Positions 37,281-47,734 of a stretch of 64,000 nucleotides of DNA are shown here, piece by piece. Where the stretch lies: NCBI RefSeq assembly GCF_019599045.1, contig NZ_CP080623.1, forward strand, positions 2,688,501 to 2,752,500, read 5' to 3'. Within the stretch, counting starts at the first letter, position 1, and each line of letters opens with the position of its first letter. The notes under the pieces were generated by a model, which was not told where the DNA came from, did not search any database, and saw nothing but the letters and a program-made list of their open reading frames with translations. The stretch is from Roseovarius sp. SCSIO 43702 (GTDB taxonomy: Bacteria > Pseudomonadota > Alphaproteobacteria > Rhodobacterales > Rhodobacteraceae). Position numbers and translations under genes: made by a program.

Positions 37281-38267
37281 ATGCACATCATCGCCTTTCT
37301 CATCCGTCGCGCCATCCAGGCCGTGATCGTGATGTTCGTCATTTCGCTCATCGGCTTCTCCATTCAGGACAACCTGGGCGATCCACTTCGCGAGCTCGTG
37401 GGTCAGTCGGTCTCGGAGGCCGAGCGCATGGCCCTGCGCGACCGGATGGGCCTCAACGATCCCTTCTTCGTCCAGTATTTCCGTTTTCTCGGAAACGCGG
37501 TTCAGGGCGACCTCGGCACCTCCTACTTCTTCAAGCGCCCCGCGCTCGACGTCATCATGGACAAGTTCCCCGCCACGTTCGAGCTCGTGCTGGGCGCTGT
37601 TTTCATCTTCCTGTCGCTCTCCATCCCCGGTGGCATCTACTGCGCCATCCACCGCGACTCGTGGATCGCCAAGACCATCATGACCGCCTCGATCGTGGGC
37701 ATTTCCATCCCGGTCTTCCTGACCGCGATCCTTCTCGTATGGCTCTTCGGGGTCGAACTGGGCTGGCTTCCGGCCTTCGGACGCGGCGAGACGGTCGAGC
37801 TTCCTTGGGGTTGGGACACCGGGTTCCTCACGCTTGACGGCCTGGCACACCTGATCCTGCCCTCGATCGCGCTCAGCTCGATCATGCTGCCGCTGTTCAT
37901 CCGTCTCATCCGGGCCGAGATGATGGAGACGATGGGCACCGACTACGTGCGCTTCGCCCGCGCCAAGGGGCTCTCGACCGCGCGGGTGCGTTACGTGCAC
38001 GCCTTCCGCAACACGCTTCTGCCCGTCGTCACGGTGGGCGGCCTGATGATCGGGACGCTCATCGCCTACACGATCCTGACCGAGACGGTGTTCCAGTGGC
38101 CCGGCATGGGCTTTCTCTTCCTCGAGGCGGTGAACCGCGTCGATACGCCGCTCATCATCGCCTACATCATCGTCGTGGGCCTCATCTTCGTGGTGGTAAA
38201 CACCATCGTCGACTTCATCTACACGCTCATCAACCCGATGGTGAAACTGCCGGGGGCCAAGGCATGA
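37281..38267 (+). CDS. Peptide ABC transporter permease (DppB-type)
   Basis: A 328-residue inner-membrane permease. It begins IIAFLIRRAIQAVIVMFVIS, has RDRMGLNDPFFVQYFRFLGN (family block before the periplasmic loop) and the EAA motif region MGTDYVRFARAKGLSTARVR followed by YVHAFRNTLLPVVT. About six helices are visible. It is the first of two permeases; the second starts at the overlapping ATGA of its stop codon. Confidence 0.94.
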   Translation: MHIIAFLIRRAIQAVIVMFVISLIGFSIQDNLGDPLRELVGQSVSEAERMALRDRMGLNDPFFVQYFRFLGNAVQGDLGTSYFFKRPALDVIMDKFPATFELVLGAVFIFLSLSIPGGIYCAIHRDSWIAKTIMTASIVGISIPVFLTAILLVWLFGVELGWLPAFGRGETVELPWGWDTGFLTLDGLAHLILPSIALSSIMLPLFIRLIRAEMMETMGTDYVRFARAKGLSTARVRYVHAFRNTLLPVVTVGGLMIGTLIAYTILTETVFQWPGMGFLFLEAVNRVDTPLIIAYIIVVGLIFVVVNTIVDFIYTLINPMVKLPGAKA

Positions 38268-39171
38268 TCAACTGGAACACCATTGTTAAGCGTTTCTTCG
38301 CGGATCCGGTCGCCATCGGGGCGGGCGTGGTCCTGCTGATCCTGACGCTGATGGCCGTCTTCGCGCCGCTCGTCGCGCCGCAGAACCCCTATGACCTGAT
38401 GCAGCTCGACATCATGGACAGCGAGCTTCCGCCGGCCTGGGCGCCGGGCGGTGACGACCGCTACCTGCTCGGCACCGACGCGCAGGGGCGCGGGGTGCTC
38501 TCGACGATCATGTACGGCACCGGCATCTCGCTCATCATCGGCATCGGCGCGGTGATCGTGCAGGGCGTGCTCGGCGTCACGCTGGGTCTCATCGCGGGCT
38601 ACAAGGGCGGCTGGATCGACAGTTTCCTCATGCGGCTCGCCGATATCCAGATGTCGCTTTCGACGCTGATGATCGCGATCATCGTGCTGGCGCTCTTCCA
38701 GGCCGCGTTCGACGCGAACATCTACGCCGACTGGGCCATATTCATGCTGATCCTGATCATCGGCATCGCCGAATGGCCCAAGTTCGCACGGACCGTCCGC
38801 TCGTCGGTGCTGGGCGAGCGCAAGAAGGAATACGTGGACGCCGCGCGCGTCATCGGTCTTCCCGCGCGCAAGGTCATGTGGAAGCATATCCTGCCCAACA
38901 CGCTGACGCCGGTGCTGGTCATCTCGACCATCCAGGTGGCCGAGGCGATCATGACCGAGGCGGCGCTGTCGTTCCTCGGGCTGGGCATGCCGGTCGACCG
39001 GCCCTCTCTCGGCTCGCTCATCCGGTCGGGGTTCGAGTTCATCTTCTCGGGTCAATACTGGATCACGCTCTATCCCGCGCTCGTGCTGGTGGCGCTGGTT
39101 CTGGCATTGAACCTTTTGGGCGACTGGCTGCGCGATGTGCTCAATCCCAAACTGCGGCGGGGGGACGACTG

Positions 39172-39172
<1 letters not shown>
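38264..39172 (+). CDS. Peptide ABC transporter permease (DppC-type)
   Basis: A 302-residue inner-membrane permease. The first helix (VAIGAGVVLLILTLMAVFAP) precedes the family block YLLGTDAQGRGVLSTIMYGT, and the EAA region reads KKEYVDAARVIGLPARKVMW followed by KHILPNTLTPVLV. The ATG at 38264 overlaps the upstream stop codon by 4 bases (ATGA), and its own stop overlaps the next start, so the operon is translationally coupled. Confidence 0.95.
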
Positions 39173-40136
<964 letters not shown>

Positions 40137-40140
<4 letters not shown>

Positions 40141-41150
40141 CCGAGGTTCAGACCGCCCCCGACACGCGCGACGAGGCGAACACCACGCCCCTCGTCGAAA
40201 CCCGCGGACTCGAGGTGCGTTTTTCGCTGCCCACCCACTTCCTCAGCCGCGAAAAGCCCGTGCTGCACGCACTCAACACCGTGGATGTCGCCATCGAAGC
40301 CGGTGAAACCTTCTGCGTCGTTGGCGAATCGGGCTGTGGCAAGACGACACTCGGCCGCGCGATCATCGGCCTTCAGGAGCCGTCGGCGGGCGAGGTTTAC
40401 TTCAAGGGCGAGCGCATCGACCAGATGGACGAGCGCCGGCGCAAGCCGGTGCGCCGCGACATGCAGATGGTATTCCAGAACCCCTATGCGTCGCTCAACC
40501 CGCGCCGCAACGTGTTCGACACGCTGGCGGAACCCGTGCGCCACCTGATGCCCGAGAAATCGAAGGACGAGGTGCGCGCCATCGTCGAGGACGTGCTCGC
40601 CGCCACCGGCTGCGATCCCTCGTGGCAGCGCCGCCTGCCGCACGAGTTCTCGGGCGGTCAGCGGCAGCGGATCGCCATCGCCCGCGCCCTCGTGACGAAC
40701 CCCGCCTTCATCGTCGCGGACGAGCCCATCTCGGCGCTCGACGTGTCGATCCAGGCGCAGATCCTGAACCTGCTGACCGATTTGCAGGCGGAACGCGGGC
40801 TGACCTATCTTTTCATCACCCACGATCTGAGCGTCGTAGAGCATTTCGGCACCCGCGTCGCCGTGATGTATCTCGGGCAGGTTATGGAGCTTGCCGATAC
40901 GCGCACGCTGTTTTCCACACCGAAGCACCCCTATACACGCCTCCTGCTCGAGGCGATCCCGAAGCTCGAGGGCGGATCCTTCGACAAGCCGCGCACGCCC
41001 GGTGAATTGCCAGATCCGGTCAACCTGCCGGTCGGCTGCCCCTTCGCCCCGCGCTGCCCGCTCGCGACCGAGATCTGCCGCAAGGAACGTCCGCGCCTGC
41101 GCCGGCTCGAGACGACGGCGACGGACGTGGCGTGTCATCACACCGAGTGA
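40137..41150 (+). CDS. Peptide ABC transporter ATP-binding protein (DppF-type)
   Basis: A 337-residue ATPase, the last gene of the importer operon. Walker A is GESGCGKT, the Q-loop block is DMQMVFQNPYASLNPRRNV, the signature is FSGGQRQRIAIARAL, Walker B is FIVADEPISALDVSIQ and the H-loop is FITHDLSVVEHF. The oligopeptide-type C-terminal cysteine segment (PVGCPFAPRCPLATEIC) is present. About 20 extra residues precede the first strand. It converges on modC. Confidence 0.95.
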
Positions 41151-41203
41151 TTTCACCCAAATATCGCTTTTGTACTGTTCGGGGCGGAACTCCTGTGGAT
41201 AAC

Positions 41204-42295
41204 TCAACGCTCTCGGGCGCTTGAGATGCTGCCGCGAGGCACCGCCGTCGCCTTCAGGATGGCGTGAACCTCCGCGCCGGGGCGCAACTCCAGCTCCTCG
41301 GCCGCACGCGCCGTGATGCGCGCGAGGATGCGGTCGCGGCCCATCGCGAGTTGCACGGCGACCCCCGGCCCCTCTCCGCGGTGAAGCGCCGTGACCACGG
41401 CGGGCAGCACGTTGCGCGACGACAGCCCCTCGGGCCGCCCGCGCGCGATCAGGACATCGCTTGCCAGGATACGCACACGCACCCGCGCGCCCGGCCCGAC
41501 CCCCAGGGCGGGCAACAGAAGCTCGCCGGCATCGAGCCGCAGCCGCGTGAGCCCATCCGCCTCGTGCGCCGCCACGGTCGCGGTGAGGATCGCACCCGCC
41601 TCGCGCACGCCGACAAAGGGCAGCGCGGCGGGATCGCTCAGCACCTCCTCGACCGGACCCTCGATCACCACGCGCCCCTCGTTCAGCACGATGATCCGGT
41701 CGGCAAGCCGCGTGACCTCGGCGAGCGAATGGCTGACATAGAGGATCGGGCAGGCCGCGTGGTCGCGCAAACGCTCGAGATAGGGCAGGATCTCTTCCTT
41801 GCGGGGTGCATCGAGCGCCGCGAGCGGCTCATCCATCAAGAGGATGTCCGGCCGCGACAACAGGGCCCGCGCCAGCGCCACGCGGCTCGCCTCCCCGCCC
41901 GAGAGCGCGCCGGGCCTGCGATCCATCAACGCACCGATCCCCAGCATCCCGATCACCGCCATCTCGTCATTTTCTCCGGCGGGCGCGAAACGCTGGCCGA
42001 AGCGGATATTGCGGGCGACACTCATGTGCGGAAAAAGCCGGCTGTCCTGGAAGACGTAGCCCACGCGCCGCTTCGCCACCGGCACCGCCACGCCACGGTT
42101 CGTGTCGAGCAGCACGCGCGCGCCGAGCGTGATCCGCCCCTCGTCAGGGCGCAAGAGCCCCGCGACCGCGTTCGCCACGGTCGTCTTGCCCGACCCCGAC
42201 GGTCCGAAAAGCGCAGTCACGCCCGCCCCCGACTCGAACTCCGTCTCGAGCGTGAAACCCGCGAAGCGATGGCGAAGCGCGACCGAAAGGCTCAT
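41204..42295 (-). CDS. modC: Molybdate ABC transporter ATP-binding protein
   Basis: A 363-residue ATPase that powers molybdate uptake. Walker A is GPSGSGKTT, the signature is LSGGEASRVALARAL and Walker B is ILLMDEPLAALD. The C-terminal part (about residues 290-355) has a molybdate-binding TOBE domain pattern (RNVLPAVVTALHRGEGPGVA, LRPGAEVHAILKATAV). I chose the ATG at 42295, which overlaps the modB stop by 4 bases. It completes a modABC operon read on the minus strand. Confidence 0.94.
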   Translation of the reverse strand: MSLSVALRHRFAGFTLETEFESGAGVTALFGPSGSGKTTVANAVAGLLRPDEGRITLGARVLLDTNRGVAVPVAKRRVGYVFQDSRLFPHMSVARNIRFGQRFAPAGENDEMAVIGMLGIGALMDRRPGALSGGEASRVALARALLSRPDILLMDEPLAALDAPRKEEILPYLERLRDHAACPILYVSHSLAEVTRLADRIIVLNEGRVVIEGPVEEVLSDPAALPFVGVREAGAILTATVAAHEADGLTRLRLDAGELLLPALGVGPGARVRVRILASDVLIARGRPEGLSSRNVLPAVVTALHRGEGPGVAVQLAMGRDRILARITARAAEELELRPGAEVHAILKATAVPRGSISSARER

Positions 42296-42981
42296 GCCCG
42301 CCCGATCCCGCGCGCCACGCGCCGCGCCAGCCATTCCGAGATCAGCACCGCGCCCACCGCGACGATCACCGACAGGATCAGGAGCCGCATCGCCGCCGTC
42401 TCGCCGCCCGGAACCTGGAGCCAGGTATAGATCGCCGTCGGCAGTGTGCGCGTCTCGCCGGGGATGTTGGCGACAAAGGTGATGGTCGCGCCGAACTCGC
42501 CCATAGCCTTGGCGAAGCCCAGCACGACGCCCGCGAGGATCCCCGGCGCGATGAGCGGCAGCGTGACAAGCGCGAAGACATGCAACCGCCCCGCGCCAAG
42601 CGTCTCGGCCGCTGCCTCGAGCTTGGGATCCACCGCTTCAAAGGCGAGACGTATTGCCCTGACCATCAACGGAAATCCCATCACGCCCGCCGCCAGCGCC
42701 GCGCCCGTCCAGCGAAAGGCAAAGACAAGGCCGAACTGTTCGAGAAACCCGCCGATCGGCCCCTGCCGCCCGAAGGTCAGAAGCAGCAGGTAGCCCGTCA
42801 CCACCGGCGGCATCACCAGCGGCAGATGCACCAGCGCGCTGAGCCAGGCCTTGCCCGGAAACTCGCGCCGCGCCAGCAGCCACGCCACCCCGACAGCAAG
42901 CGGCAGCGCCACGAGCGTGGCCCAGATCGAGACCTTGAGCGACAATGTCAGCGCCGCCCATTCCTCGGGCCGGAGCGTCAT
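42292..42981 (-). CDS. modB: Molybdate ABC transporter permease
   Basis: A 229-residue inner-membrane permease with five to six helices. Family blocks are EEWAALTLSLKVSIWATLVA at the N-terminus, LPLVMPPVVTGYLLLLTFG, and the EAA motif region AAAETLGAGRLHVFALVTLP, followed by GFAKAMGEFGATI. It overlaps modA upstream and modC downstream by 4 bases each, so the three genes are translationally coupled. Confidence 0.95.
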   Translation of the reverse strand: MTLRPEEWAALTLSLKVSIWATLVALPLAVGVAWLLARREFPGKAWLSALVHLPLVMPPVVTGYLLLLTFGRQGPIGGFLEQFGLVFAFRWTGAALAAGVMGFPLMVRAIRLAFEAVDPKLEAAAETLGAGRLHVFALVTLPLIAPGILAGVVLGFAKAMGEFGATITFVANIPGETRTLPTAIYTWLQVPGGETAAMRLLILSVIVAVGAVLISEWLARRVARGIGRA

Positions 42982-43721
42982 GGTGCCGCCACCGGCAGGA
43001 AGCCGTGCCTTCCGAAGATGGCTTGGCCCTCCCCCAGCATGTAGTCAACGAATTCAGAGGCTTGCGGATGATTGCTCGCCCGGGTGATCGCCGCGCCGTA
43101 GCGGATCGGGCTGTGCAGGCTCTCGTCGATCTCATGGAGCACCCGCACCCGCGCGCCCTTCGCATCGCTGGCATAAACCACACCGAGTGGCGCCTCACCG
43201 CGCTCGACCAGCGCAAGTGCCGCGCGCACATCGCTCGTCTCGGCCAGATGCGGCGAGAGCGCGCGCCAGAGCCCGGCTGCGTCCATCCATTCCTTCGCGT
43301 AGATCCCGGCCGGGACGGACAGGACCTGCCCCACGGCCATCCGCCCATCACCCAGCCGGTCCAGAAGCGCCTCCGGCGTCAACTCGGGCAGGTCGGCCGC
43401 GCCCTCCGGCGCGATGAGCACGAGCCGGTTGCCCAAGAGCGTGAGCGTCGCGCCCTCTCTCAGCGCGCCTTCGGCCTCGAGCCAGTCGATCCACGCCGTG
43501 TTGGCCAGGATCACCACGTCGGCGGGCGCACCCTGCGCGACCTGCCGCGCGATGCTGCCCGATCCGCCGTAGGAGATCACCGCGTCACCGGGCCATGCGA
43601 CGCGCATCTCCTCCAAGGCCCCGCTCAGCGACGCCGCGGCGAAGACCCTCAGCGGCTCGGCCCCGGCGGCCTGGACCGAAACGAGGCAAATACTTGTGAG
43701 AAAGGCGAAAAAACGGATCAT
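42978..43721 (-). CDS. modA: Molybdate ABC transporter substrate-binding protein
   Basis: A 247-residue periplasmic binding protein for molybdate. The signal peptide is MIRFFAFLTSICLVSVQAAG, cleaved before AEPL. The mature start LRVFAAASLSGALEEM is the ModA signature; the oxyanion-binding region includes YGGSGSIARQVAQGAPADVV and the Tyr-containing VVYASDAKGA. Its ribosome binding site is poor. I saw no obvious Mo-box palindrome upstream, and no modE gene is adjacent. Confidence 0.94.
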   Translation of the reverse strand: MIRFFAFLTSICLVSVQAAGAEPLRVFAAASLSGALEEMRVAWPGDAVISYGGSGSIARQVAQGAPADVVILANTAWIDWLEAEGALREGATLTLLGNRLVLIAPEGAADLPELTPEALLDRLGDGRMAVGQVLSVPAGIYAKEWMDAAGLWRALSPHLAETSDVRAALALVERGEAPLGVVYASDAKGARVRVLHEIDESLHSPIRYGAAITRASNHPQASEFVDYMLGEGQAIFGRHGFLPVAAP

Positions 43722-43883
43722 GGGCCGCAGTATTTCGCAAAGCTTCCCCCCGCACAAGCGGTGGCGGCCTGTGGCCCCTTTGCCGAACCGCGCCGCGCCC
43801 TGCCCGCTTCCCTCTGGCGAAACCGGGGCGATCCGCAATATCCTGCGGGAAAGATATTGAAGTCCACCAAGCGGATAGGCACC

Positions 43884-44366
43884 ATGGCCGGTCAGGCCCC
43901 CATCGCCCTCGAGGGCTACGACAAGAGCGAGATGCGGTCGCAATTCGCGGCGCTCTGCTTTCGCATGCGACAGGACAAGCCCGAGATCCTGCTCGTCACG
44001 ACGCGCGGATCGGGGCGGTGGATCCTGCCCAAGGGATGGCCCATGCCCGGCAAGACCCCGGCCGAAGCCGCCCTCATCGAGGCGTGGGAGGAAGCGGGCG
44101 TGAAGGGCAAGGCCTATGATCGCTGTCTCGGCGTGTTTTCCTATGCCAAGTCGCTGCACCCGTCGCACGAGGCGCCGTGCCTCGCGCTGGTCTATCCGGT
44201 CAAGGTCAAGACCCTGCTCGCCAAATTTCCCGAATCCGATCAGCGCAAGCGCAAGTGGATGCGCCCGAAACGCGCGGCCAAGGCCGTCGCCGAACCCGAG
44301 CTTGCGCAGCTCCTGCGCAATTTCGACCCGCGCGTGCTGGACAAGCCCGCGCATAGTTCAAGTTGA
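43884..44366 (+). CDS. Nudix hydrolase family protein
   Basis: A 160-residue Nudix-fold protein resembling diphosphoinositol-polyphosphate-type hydrolases. The core WILPKGWPMPGKTPAEAALI-EAWEEAGV aligns with the Nudix box, but the first Glu is Lys and the Arg of REUxEE is Ile, while the metal-binding EAWEEAG acids remain. It may therefore be active with a divergent box. The C-terminus is Lys/Arg-rich (SDQRKRKWMRPKRAAKAV). The ATG at 43884 is supported by the alignment start; a strong ribosome binding site is lacking. It stands alone, before the DUF1178 gene. Confidence 0.85.
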   Translation: MAGQAPIALEGYDKSEMRSQFAALCFRMRQDKPEILLVTTRGSGRWILPKGWPMPGKTPAEAALIEAWEEAGVKGKAYDRCLGVFSYAKSLHPSHEAPCLALVYPVKVKTLLAKFPESDQRKRKWMRPKRAAKAVAEPELAQLLRNFDPRVLDKPAHSSS

Positions 44367-44418
44367 ATTCGCACCCCGGATCGCTATCTAATTCCCTAGC
44401 TGTGCAACCGGAAGAGAC

Positions 44419-44844
44419 ATGATCAAGTTCACCCTCAGATGCCCTGACGACCACCGCTTCGAAAGCTGGTTCAAGTCGGATGCCGCCTACGACGCGCTGC
44501 GGGAGTCGGGCCATATCTCCTGTGCCGTCTGCGGCAGCACCGATGTCGAGAAGGCGCTGATGGCCCCGCGCGTGCAGGAAAGCCGTGCCCGCCCGGCCCG
44601 GCCCGAGGCACGCCCCACGCCCGAGACGATGGCCCGCGCGATCGCCGAGATCCGCAAGCATGTCGAAGCGAATTCCGATTATGTCGGCGGCAATTTCGCG
44701 CGCGAGGCACGCGACATGCACGAGGGTGTCGTGCCCGAACGCGCCATCCATGGCGAGGCCCGCCCCGAGGAGGCCCGGCGCCTGATCGAAGATGGCGTGC
44801 CCATCGCCCCCCTGCCCTTCACCCCGAAGGCCAGGATCAACTGA
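44419..44844 (+). CDS. DUF1178 family protein
   Basis: A 141-residue protein. The N-terminus IKFTLRCPDDHRFESWFKSD with CAVCGSTDVEKALMAPRV provides Cys8, Cys35 and Cys38 (approximate), a likely zinc-binding pattern with the nearby His. The C-terminal half is helical (EIRKHVEANSDYVGGNFAREARDMH) and ends GVPIAPLPFTPKARIN. These features match DUF1178, a small alpha- and betaproteobacterial family of unknown role. It is followed after 11 bases by an SDR gene. Confidence 0.92.
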   Translation: MIKFTLRCPDDHRFESWFKSDAAYDALRESGHISCAVCGSTDVEKALMAPRVQESRARPARPEARPTPETMARAIAEIRKHVEANSDYVGGNFAREARDMHEGVVPERAIHGEARPEEARRLIEDGVPIAPLPFTPKARIN

Positions 44845-44855
44845 AAGGCGAAGAG

Positions 44856-45500
44856 ATGCATGTCGTCATCACCGGGGCCAGCCGGGGCATCGGCAAGGCG
44901 CTGGCCGAACGCTACGCCGGCGCTGGCGCCCGCGTGACTGGGACGAGCCGGTCGGACGGCGGCGATGCAACGCTCGACGTGACCGACCCCAAGAGCCATG
45001 CTGCCTTTGCAAGCTCGCTCGGCCACGACGCGGTCGATCTCCTGGTCTGCAATGCAGGCATATATCCCGACAAGGGAGAGACGCTCGACACGGGCTATCC
45101 GCCGGCGATGTGGGCCGAGGCGATGGCCACCAACGTGACCGGCGTTTTCCTGTCGATTCAATCGCTTCTCCCGCATCTTTCGCGCAGTGACCGCCCGCGC
45201 GTCGCGATCATCTCGAGCCAGATGGCCAGCGATACGCTCGCGCCGGGCGGAAGCTATGTCTACCGCGCGTCGAAGGCCGCGGTGCTCAACCTCGGCCGCA
45301 ACCTAGCCACCGACCTCGCGCCGCGGGGCATCGCAGTGGGCATTTACCATCCGGGCTGGGTGCGCACGGACATGGGCGGCGACAGCGCCGCCATTTCACC
45401 CACCGAGTCCGCCGACGGGCTGCATGCGCGGTTCGATGAGCTCGACCTCGACACGACCGGCTGTTTCAGAACATGGGACGGACGGGAGCACCCGTTTTGA
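44856..45500 (+). CDS. Short-chain dehydrogenase/reductase
   Basis: A 214-residue SDR oxidoreductase. The cofactor motif is TGASRGIG (residues 6-13), with CNAG at about 65 and the catalytic YRASK preceded by Ser in ISSQMASD. It is shorter than typical SDRs, having a small substrate-binding loop, like the C-factor/CsgA-related group. Substrate is unknown. It is 11 bases downstream of the DUF1178 gene and 19 bases upstream of the ACT-domain gene, so the three may be one transcript. Confidence 0.9.
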   Translation: MHVVITGASRGIGKALAERYAGAGARVTGTSRSDGGDATLDVTDPKSHAAFASSLGHDAVDLLVCNAGIYPDKGETLDTGYPPAMWAEAMATNVTGVFLSIQSLLPHLSRSDRPRVAIISSQMASDTLAPGGSYVYRASKAAVLNLGRNLATDLAPRGIAVGIYHPGWVRTDMGGDSAAISPTESADGLHARFDELDLDTTGCFRTWDGREHPF

Positions 45501-45519
45501 CCTCTTTCAGGATCAGGCA

Positions 45520-45918
45520 ATGACCGGCGGCACCGATCTCGACGCGCTTCTGGCGGGCATGCGACCCACGCTCGCGCCCGAAACCTATGTCTTCGCCACC
45601 CGGCCCGATGGCACATGGCCCGATACGCTACGCCCCCGCATGATCTTTCACGAAGCCGAGGGCACGACCCTCGTCATCACGCGGTCCGAGGCCGAAGCGG
45701 CCGGGCTGGATCACGAATTTCCCTGCCGGATGATCACGCTCGACATCCATTCCGCGCTTCATGCGGTGGGCTTCATCGCCCGCATCGCGACCGAACTCGC
45801 GGCGCACGGGATGGGGGTGAACCCCGTCGCGGGGTTCTTCCACGATCATCTTTTCGTGCCCGAGGACCGGGCCGGGGATGCCATGGCGATCCTCGAGAAT
45901 CTCTCGCGCGAAGGCTGA
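45520..45918 (+). CDS. ACT domain-containing protein
   Basis: A 132-residue protein of the small tandem-ACT type (DUF2241/ACT_7 pattern). The N-terminal region has LLAGMRPTLAPETYVFATRP and the C-terminal ACT unit has ALHAVGFIARIATELAAHGM and VNPVAGFFHDHLFVP. ACT domains usually bind amino acids or related ligands as regulatory modules; here no enzyme is attached, so the ligand is unknown. I chose the ATG at 45520 because it matches the usual N-terminus; the longer frame overlaps the SDR gene. A terminator follows. Confidence 0.88.
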   Translation: MTGGTDLDALLAGMRPTLAPETYVFATRPDGTWPDTLRPRMIFHEAEGTTLVITRSEAEAAGLDHEFPCRMITLDIHSALHAVGFIARIATELAAHGMGVNPVAGFFHDHLFVPEDRAGDAMAILENLSREG

Positions 45919-45936
45919 ACCGGAGGGCGTGAAAAA

Positions 45937-45963
45937 GCCGCGCGGAACGCTCTTCCGCGCGGC
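45937..45963. terminator. Bidirectional terminator, ACT gene and hsp20-DUF1150
   Basis: Perfect 11-bp stem GCCGCGCGGAA/TTCCGCGCGGC (45937-45947 and 45953-45963), five-base loop. On the minus strand it is followed by TTTTT, a proper tail for the hsp20-DUF1150 transcript. Confidence 0.8.
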
Positions 45964-46010
45964 ACCATCTGTCGGATCGCCGCACGCCGTGGCGCGCGGC
46001 ATCGCGGGCC

Positions 46011-46238
46011 TTAATGCACCGTCACCGGATGCAGGTCATTCTGCCGCGCCAGCACGAAGGCCATCCCGCGCTCCCGCACCAGGGCGAGTCGCTCGCCCAT
46101 GGCGCTGTGAACGGCATAGATCGTCTCGGCACCGGGCAATTGCGCCCGGATCTCCTCGGGCAGTTCCGAGACGGCGACGGGGCGGACATAGGCGATGCGC
46201 GCCTCGTCGGTCATGTTGAAGTCATAGGGCGTATTCAT
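46011..46238 (-). CDS. DUF1150 family protein
   Basis: A 75-residue protein with the family features ARIAYVRPVAVSELPEEIRA and LVRERGMAFVLARQNDLHPV. DUF1150 is a small family largely confined to alphaproteobacteria and often encoded beside a small heat-shock protein, as here. Function is unknown, but the link suggests a stress role. The ATG overlaps the Hsp20 stop codon by 4 bases and has AAAGGACA upstream. Confidence 0.93.
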   Translation of the reverse strand: MNTPYDFNMTDEARIAYVRPVAVSELPEEIRAQLPGAETIYAVHSAMGERLALVRERGMAFVLARQNDLHPVTVH

Positions 46239-46657
46239 GACGTCTGTCCTTTCTCTATACGTATGGTCTGAACCACCTTTTCGGGTTCCGCGCGGGTGAG
46301 GTCGATGTGCAGCAGGCCGTTTTCCATGATCGCGGCCCCCACCTCGACCCCGTCGGCAAGGACGAAGGAGCGATGGAATTGCCGCGCGGCGATGCCACGA
46401 TGCAGGAAGATGCGATCGTCCGCCTCGTCCCGCTGGCGCCCCCGGATGACAAGCTGCCGGTCCTCGACCGTCACCGACAGATCGCCCTCTCCAAACCCCG
46501 CCACGGCTAGCGTGATACGGTAGGAATTGTCCGAGGTCTGTTCGATGTTGAACGGCGGATAACCTTCGTTGCCGGACTTGGCACTGCGTTCCAGAAGGCG
46601 CTCGAGCTGTTCGAAGCCGAGCATGTAGGGGTGCGCCCCCAGAGAAAGCTTGGTCAT
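46235..46657 (-). CDS. Small heat-shock protein (Hsp20/IbpA-like)
   Basis: A 140-residue alpha-crystallin-type chaperone that holds unfolding proteins. The N-terminal region has FEQLERLLERSAKSGNEGYP and PPFNIEQTSDNSYRITLAVA; the crystallin domain contains the FHRSFVLADGVEVGAA block and the acidic IRGRQRDEADDRIFLHRGIA loop, typical of the IbpA class. The ATG at 46657 has AAAGGACG upstream; another in-frame ATG six codons earlier does not. I could not find a convincing heat-shock promoter upstream. It is coupled to DUF1150. Confidence 0.94.
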   Translation of the reverse strand: MTKLSLGAHPYMLGFEQLERLLERSAKSGNEGYPPFNIEQTSDNSYRITLAVAGFGEGDLSVTVEDRQLVIRGRQRDEADDRIFLHRGIAARQFHRSFVLADGVEVGAAIMENGLLHIDLTRAEPEKVVQTIRIEKGQTS

Positions 46658-46902
46658 TGACACGTCCTTTATCAAGCGACTGGTCCATATGCGCGGCCCC
46701 TGTCAAAGGCGACCACTTGACCTGAATATGGGGCGTTGCGGCACCCTCTGCAAGGTTTCGGATGCAGGAATGGTTAGCACGCCAACCCGTCCGGGCCGGA
46801 TCGCGGCATCGTCGCAACCACGGGATTTACTTGGAAAATTTTCGGTTTTGCACTATAATCCGGCGGCAATCCCGTGAGAATCAGACAAGGATCAGATCGG
46901 CA

Positions 46903-47127
46903 ATGACGGCATTCGGCGATCTCTCCATGAAATCCGATGACGTGCTGCGCGTCGAACTGATCGAATTCAAGCGGCAGCACCACGATCTCGACGTCGCGAT
47001 CCAGGCGCTCGAGGAACGCGGCGCGCGCGATGCGCTCACGATCAAGCGTCTCAAGCAGCAGAAGTTGCGCCTCAAGGACCGCATCACCTGGATCGAGGAT
47101 CGGCTCACGCCCGACATCATCGCCTGA
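46903..47127 (+). CDS. DUF465 (YdcH-like) family protein
   Basis: A 74-residue helical protein. The coiled-coil-like pattern [20 protein letters not shown] and [20 protein letters not shown], ending [17 protein letters not shown], matches DUF465 (SlyX-like hairpin proteins). Function is unknown. ATG at 46903 is chosen by position relative to AAGG; a later ATG at 46927 would also give a plausible protein. It lies 125 bases before purE on the same strand. Confidence 0.88.
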   Translation: MTAFGDLSMKSDDVLRVELIEFKRQHHDLDVAIQALEERGARDALTIKRLKQQKLRLKDRITWIEDRLTPDIIA

Positions 47128-47251
47128 GCCGCGCCCCGGGGCCGGACCCGGGCCTTGCTGCACGCGCGCGCAGCTCCCTCATCGCCCGCTTGTCACCGTC
47201 CGCTTCATGCGTATAGTGCCGCACTCCATAACCTTGGGAAGGGGCGCGAAC

Positions 47252-47734
47252 ATGGTCAGCGTGGGCATCATCATGGGCAGTCAGTCGGACTGGCCCACCA
47301 TGCGCAAGGCCGCCGAGATCCTGGACGAGCTTCAAGTTCCCTACGAGACCCGGATCGTCTCGGCTCACCGCACGCCCGACCGGCTCTGGGACTACGGCAA
47401 GACCGCCGCCGAGCGCGGTCTCAAGGTCATCATCGCCGGTGCGGGGGGTGCGGCGCACCTGCCGGGGATGATGGCCTCGAAAACCCGCGTCCCGGTCGTG
47501 GGGGTGCCCATCGAAACCCGTGCCCTGAAGGGCGTCGACAGCCTTTATTCCATCGTCCAGATGCCACGCGGCTATCCCGTGGCCACCATGGCCATCGGCG
47601 AGGCGGGCGCGATGAACGCGGGGCTGATGGCCGCCGGCATCCTCGCCACCACCGACGCGGCGCTGGCCCGGCGGCTCGACGACTGGCGCGCGGCGCTTTC
47701 CGCTTCCATCCCCGAGGAGCCCTCCGATGACTGA
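47252..47734 (+). CDS. purE: 5-(carboxyamino)imidazole ribonucleotide mutase
   Basis: A 160-residue enzyme of purine synthesis that moves the carboxyl group of N5-CAIR to C4. The active-site motifs [21 protein letters not shown] and [14 protein letters not shown] are the class I PurE hallmarks, and a His of AHRTP is catalytic. GGGAAGGGG lies upstream. The stop overlaps the purK start by 8 bases. Confidence 0.96.
   Translation: MVSVGIIMGSQSDWPTMRKAAEILDELQVPYETRIVSAHRTPDRLWDYGKTAAERGLKVIIAGAGGAAHLPGMMASKTRVPVVGVPIETRALKGVDSLYSIVQMPRGYPVATMAIGEAGAMNAGLMAAGILATTDAALARRLDDWRAALSASIPEEPSDD

Noticed and set aside
43722..43883. Search for a ModE or Mop (Mo-box) site upstream of modA.
   Set aside because: No convincing palindrome of the known type was seen.
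46658..46760. Possible heat-shock (sigma-32) promoter upstream of hsp20.
   Set aside because: A TTGACA is present on the minus strand but no matching -10 at suitable spacing.
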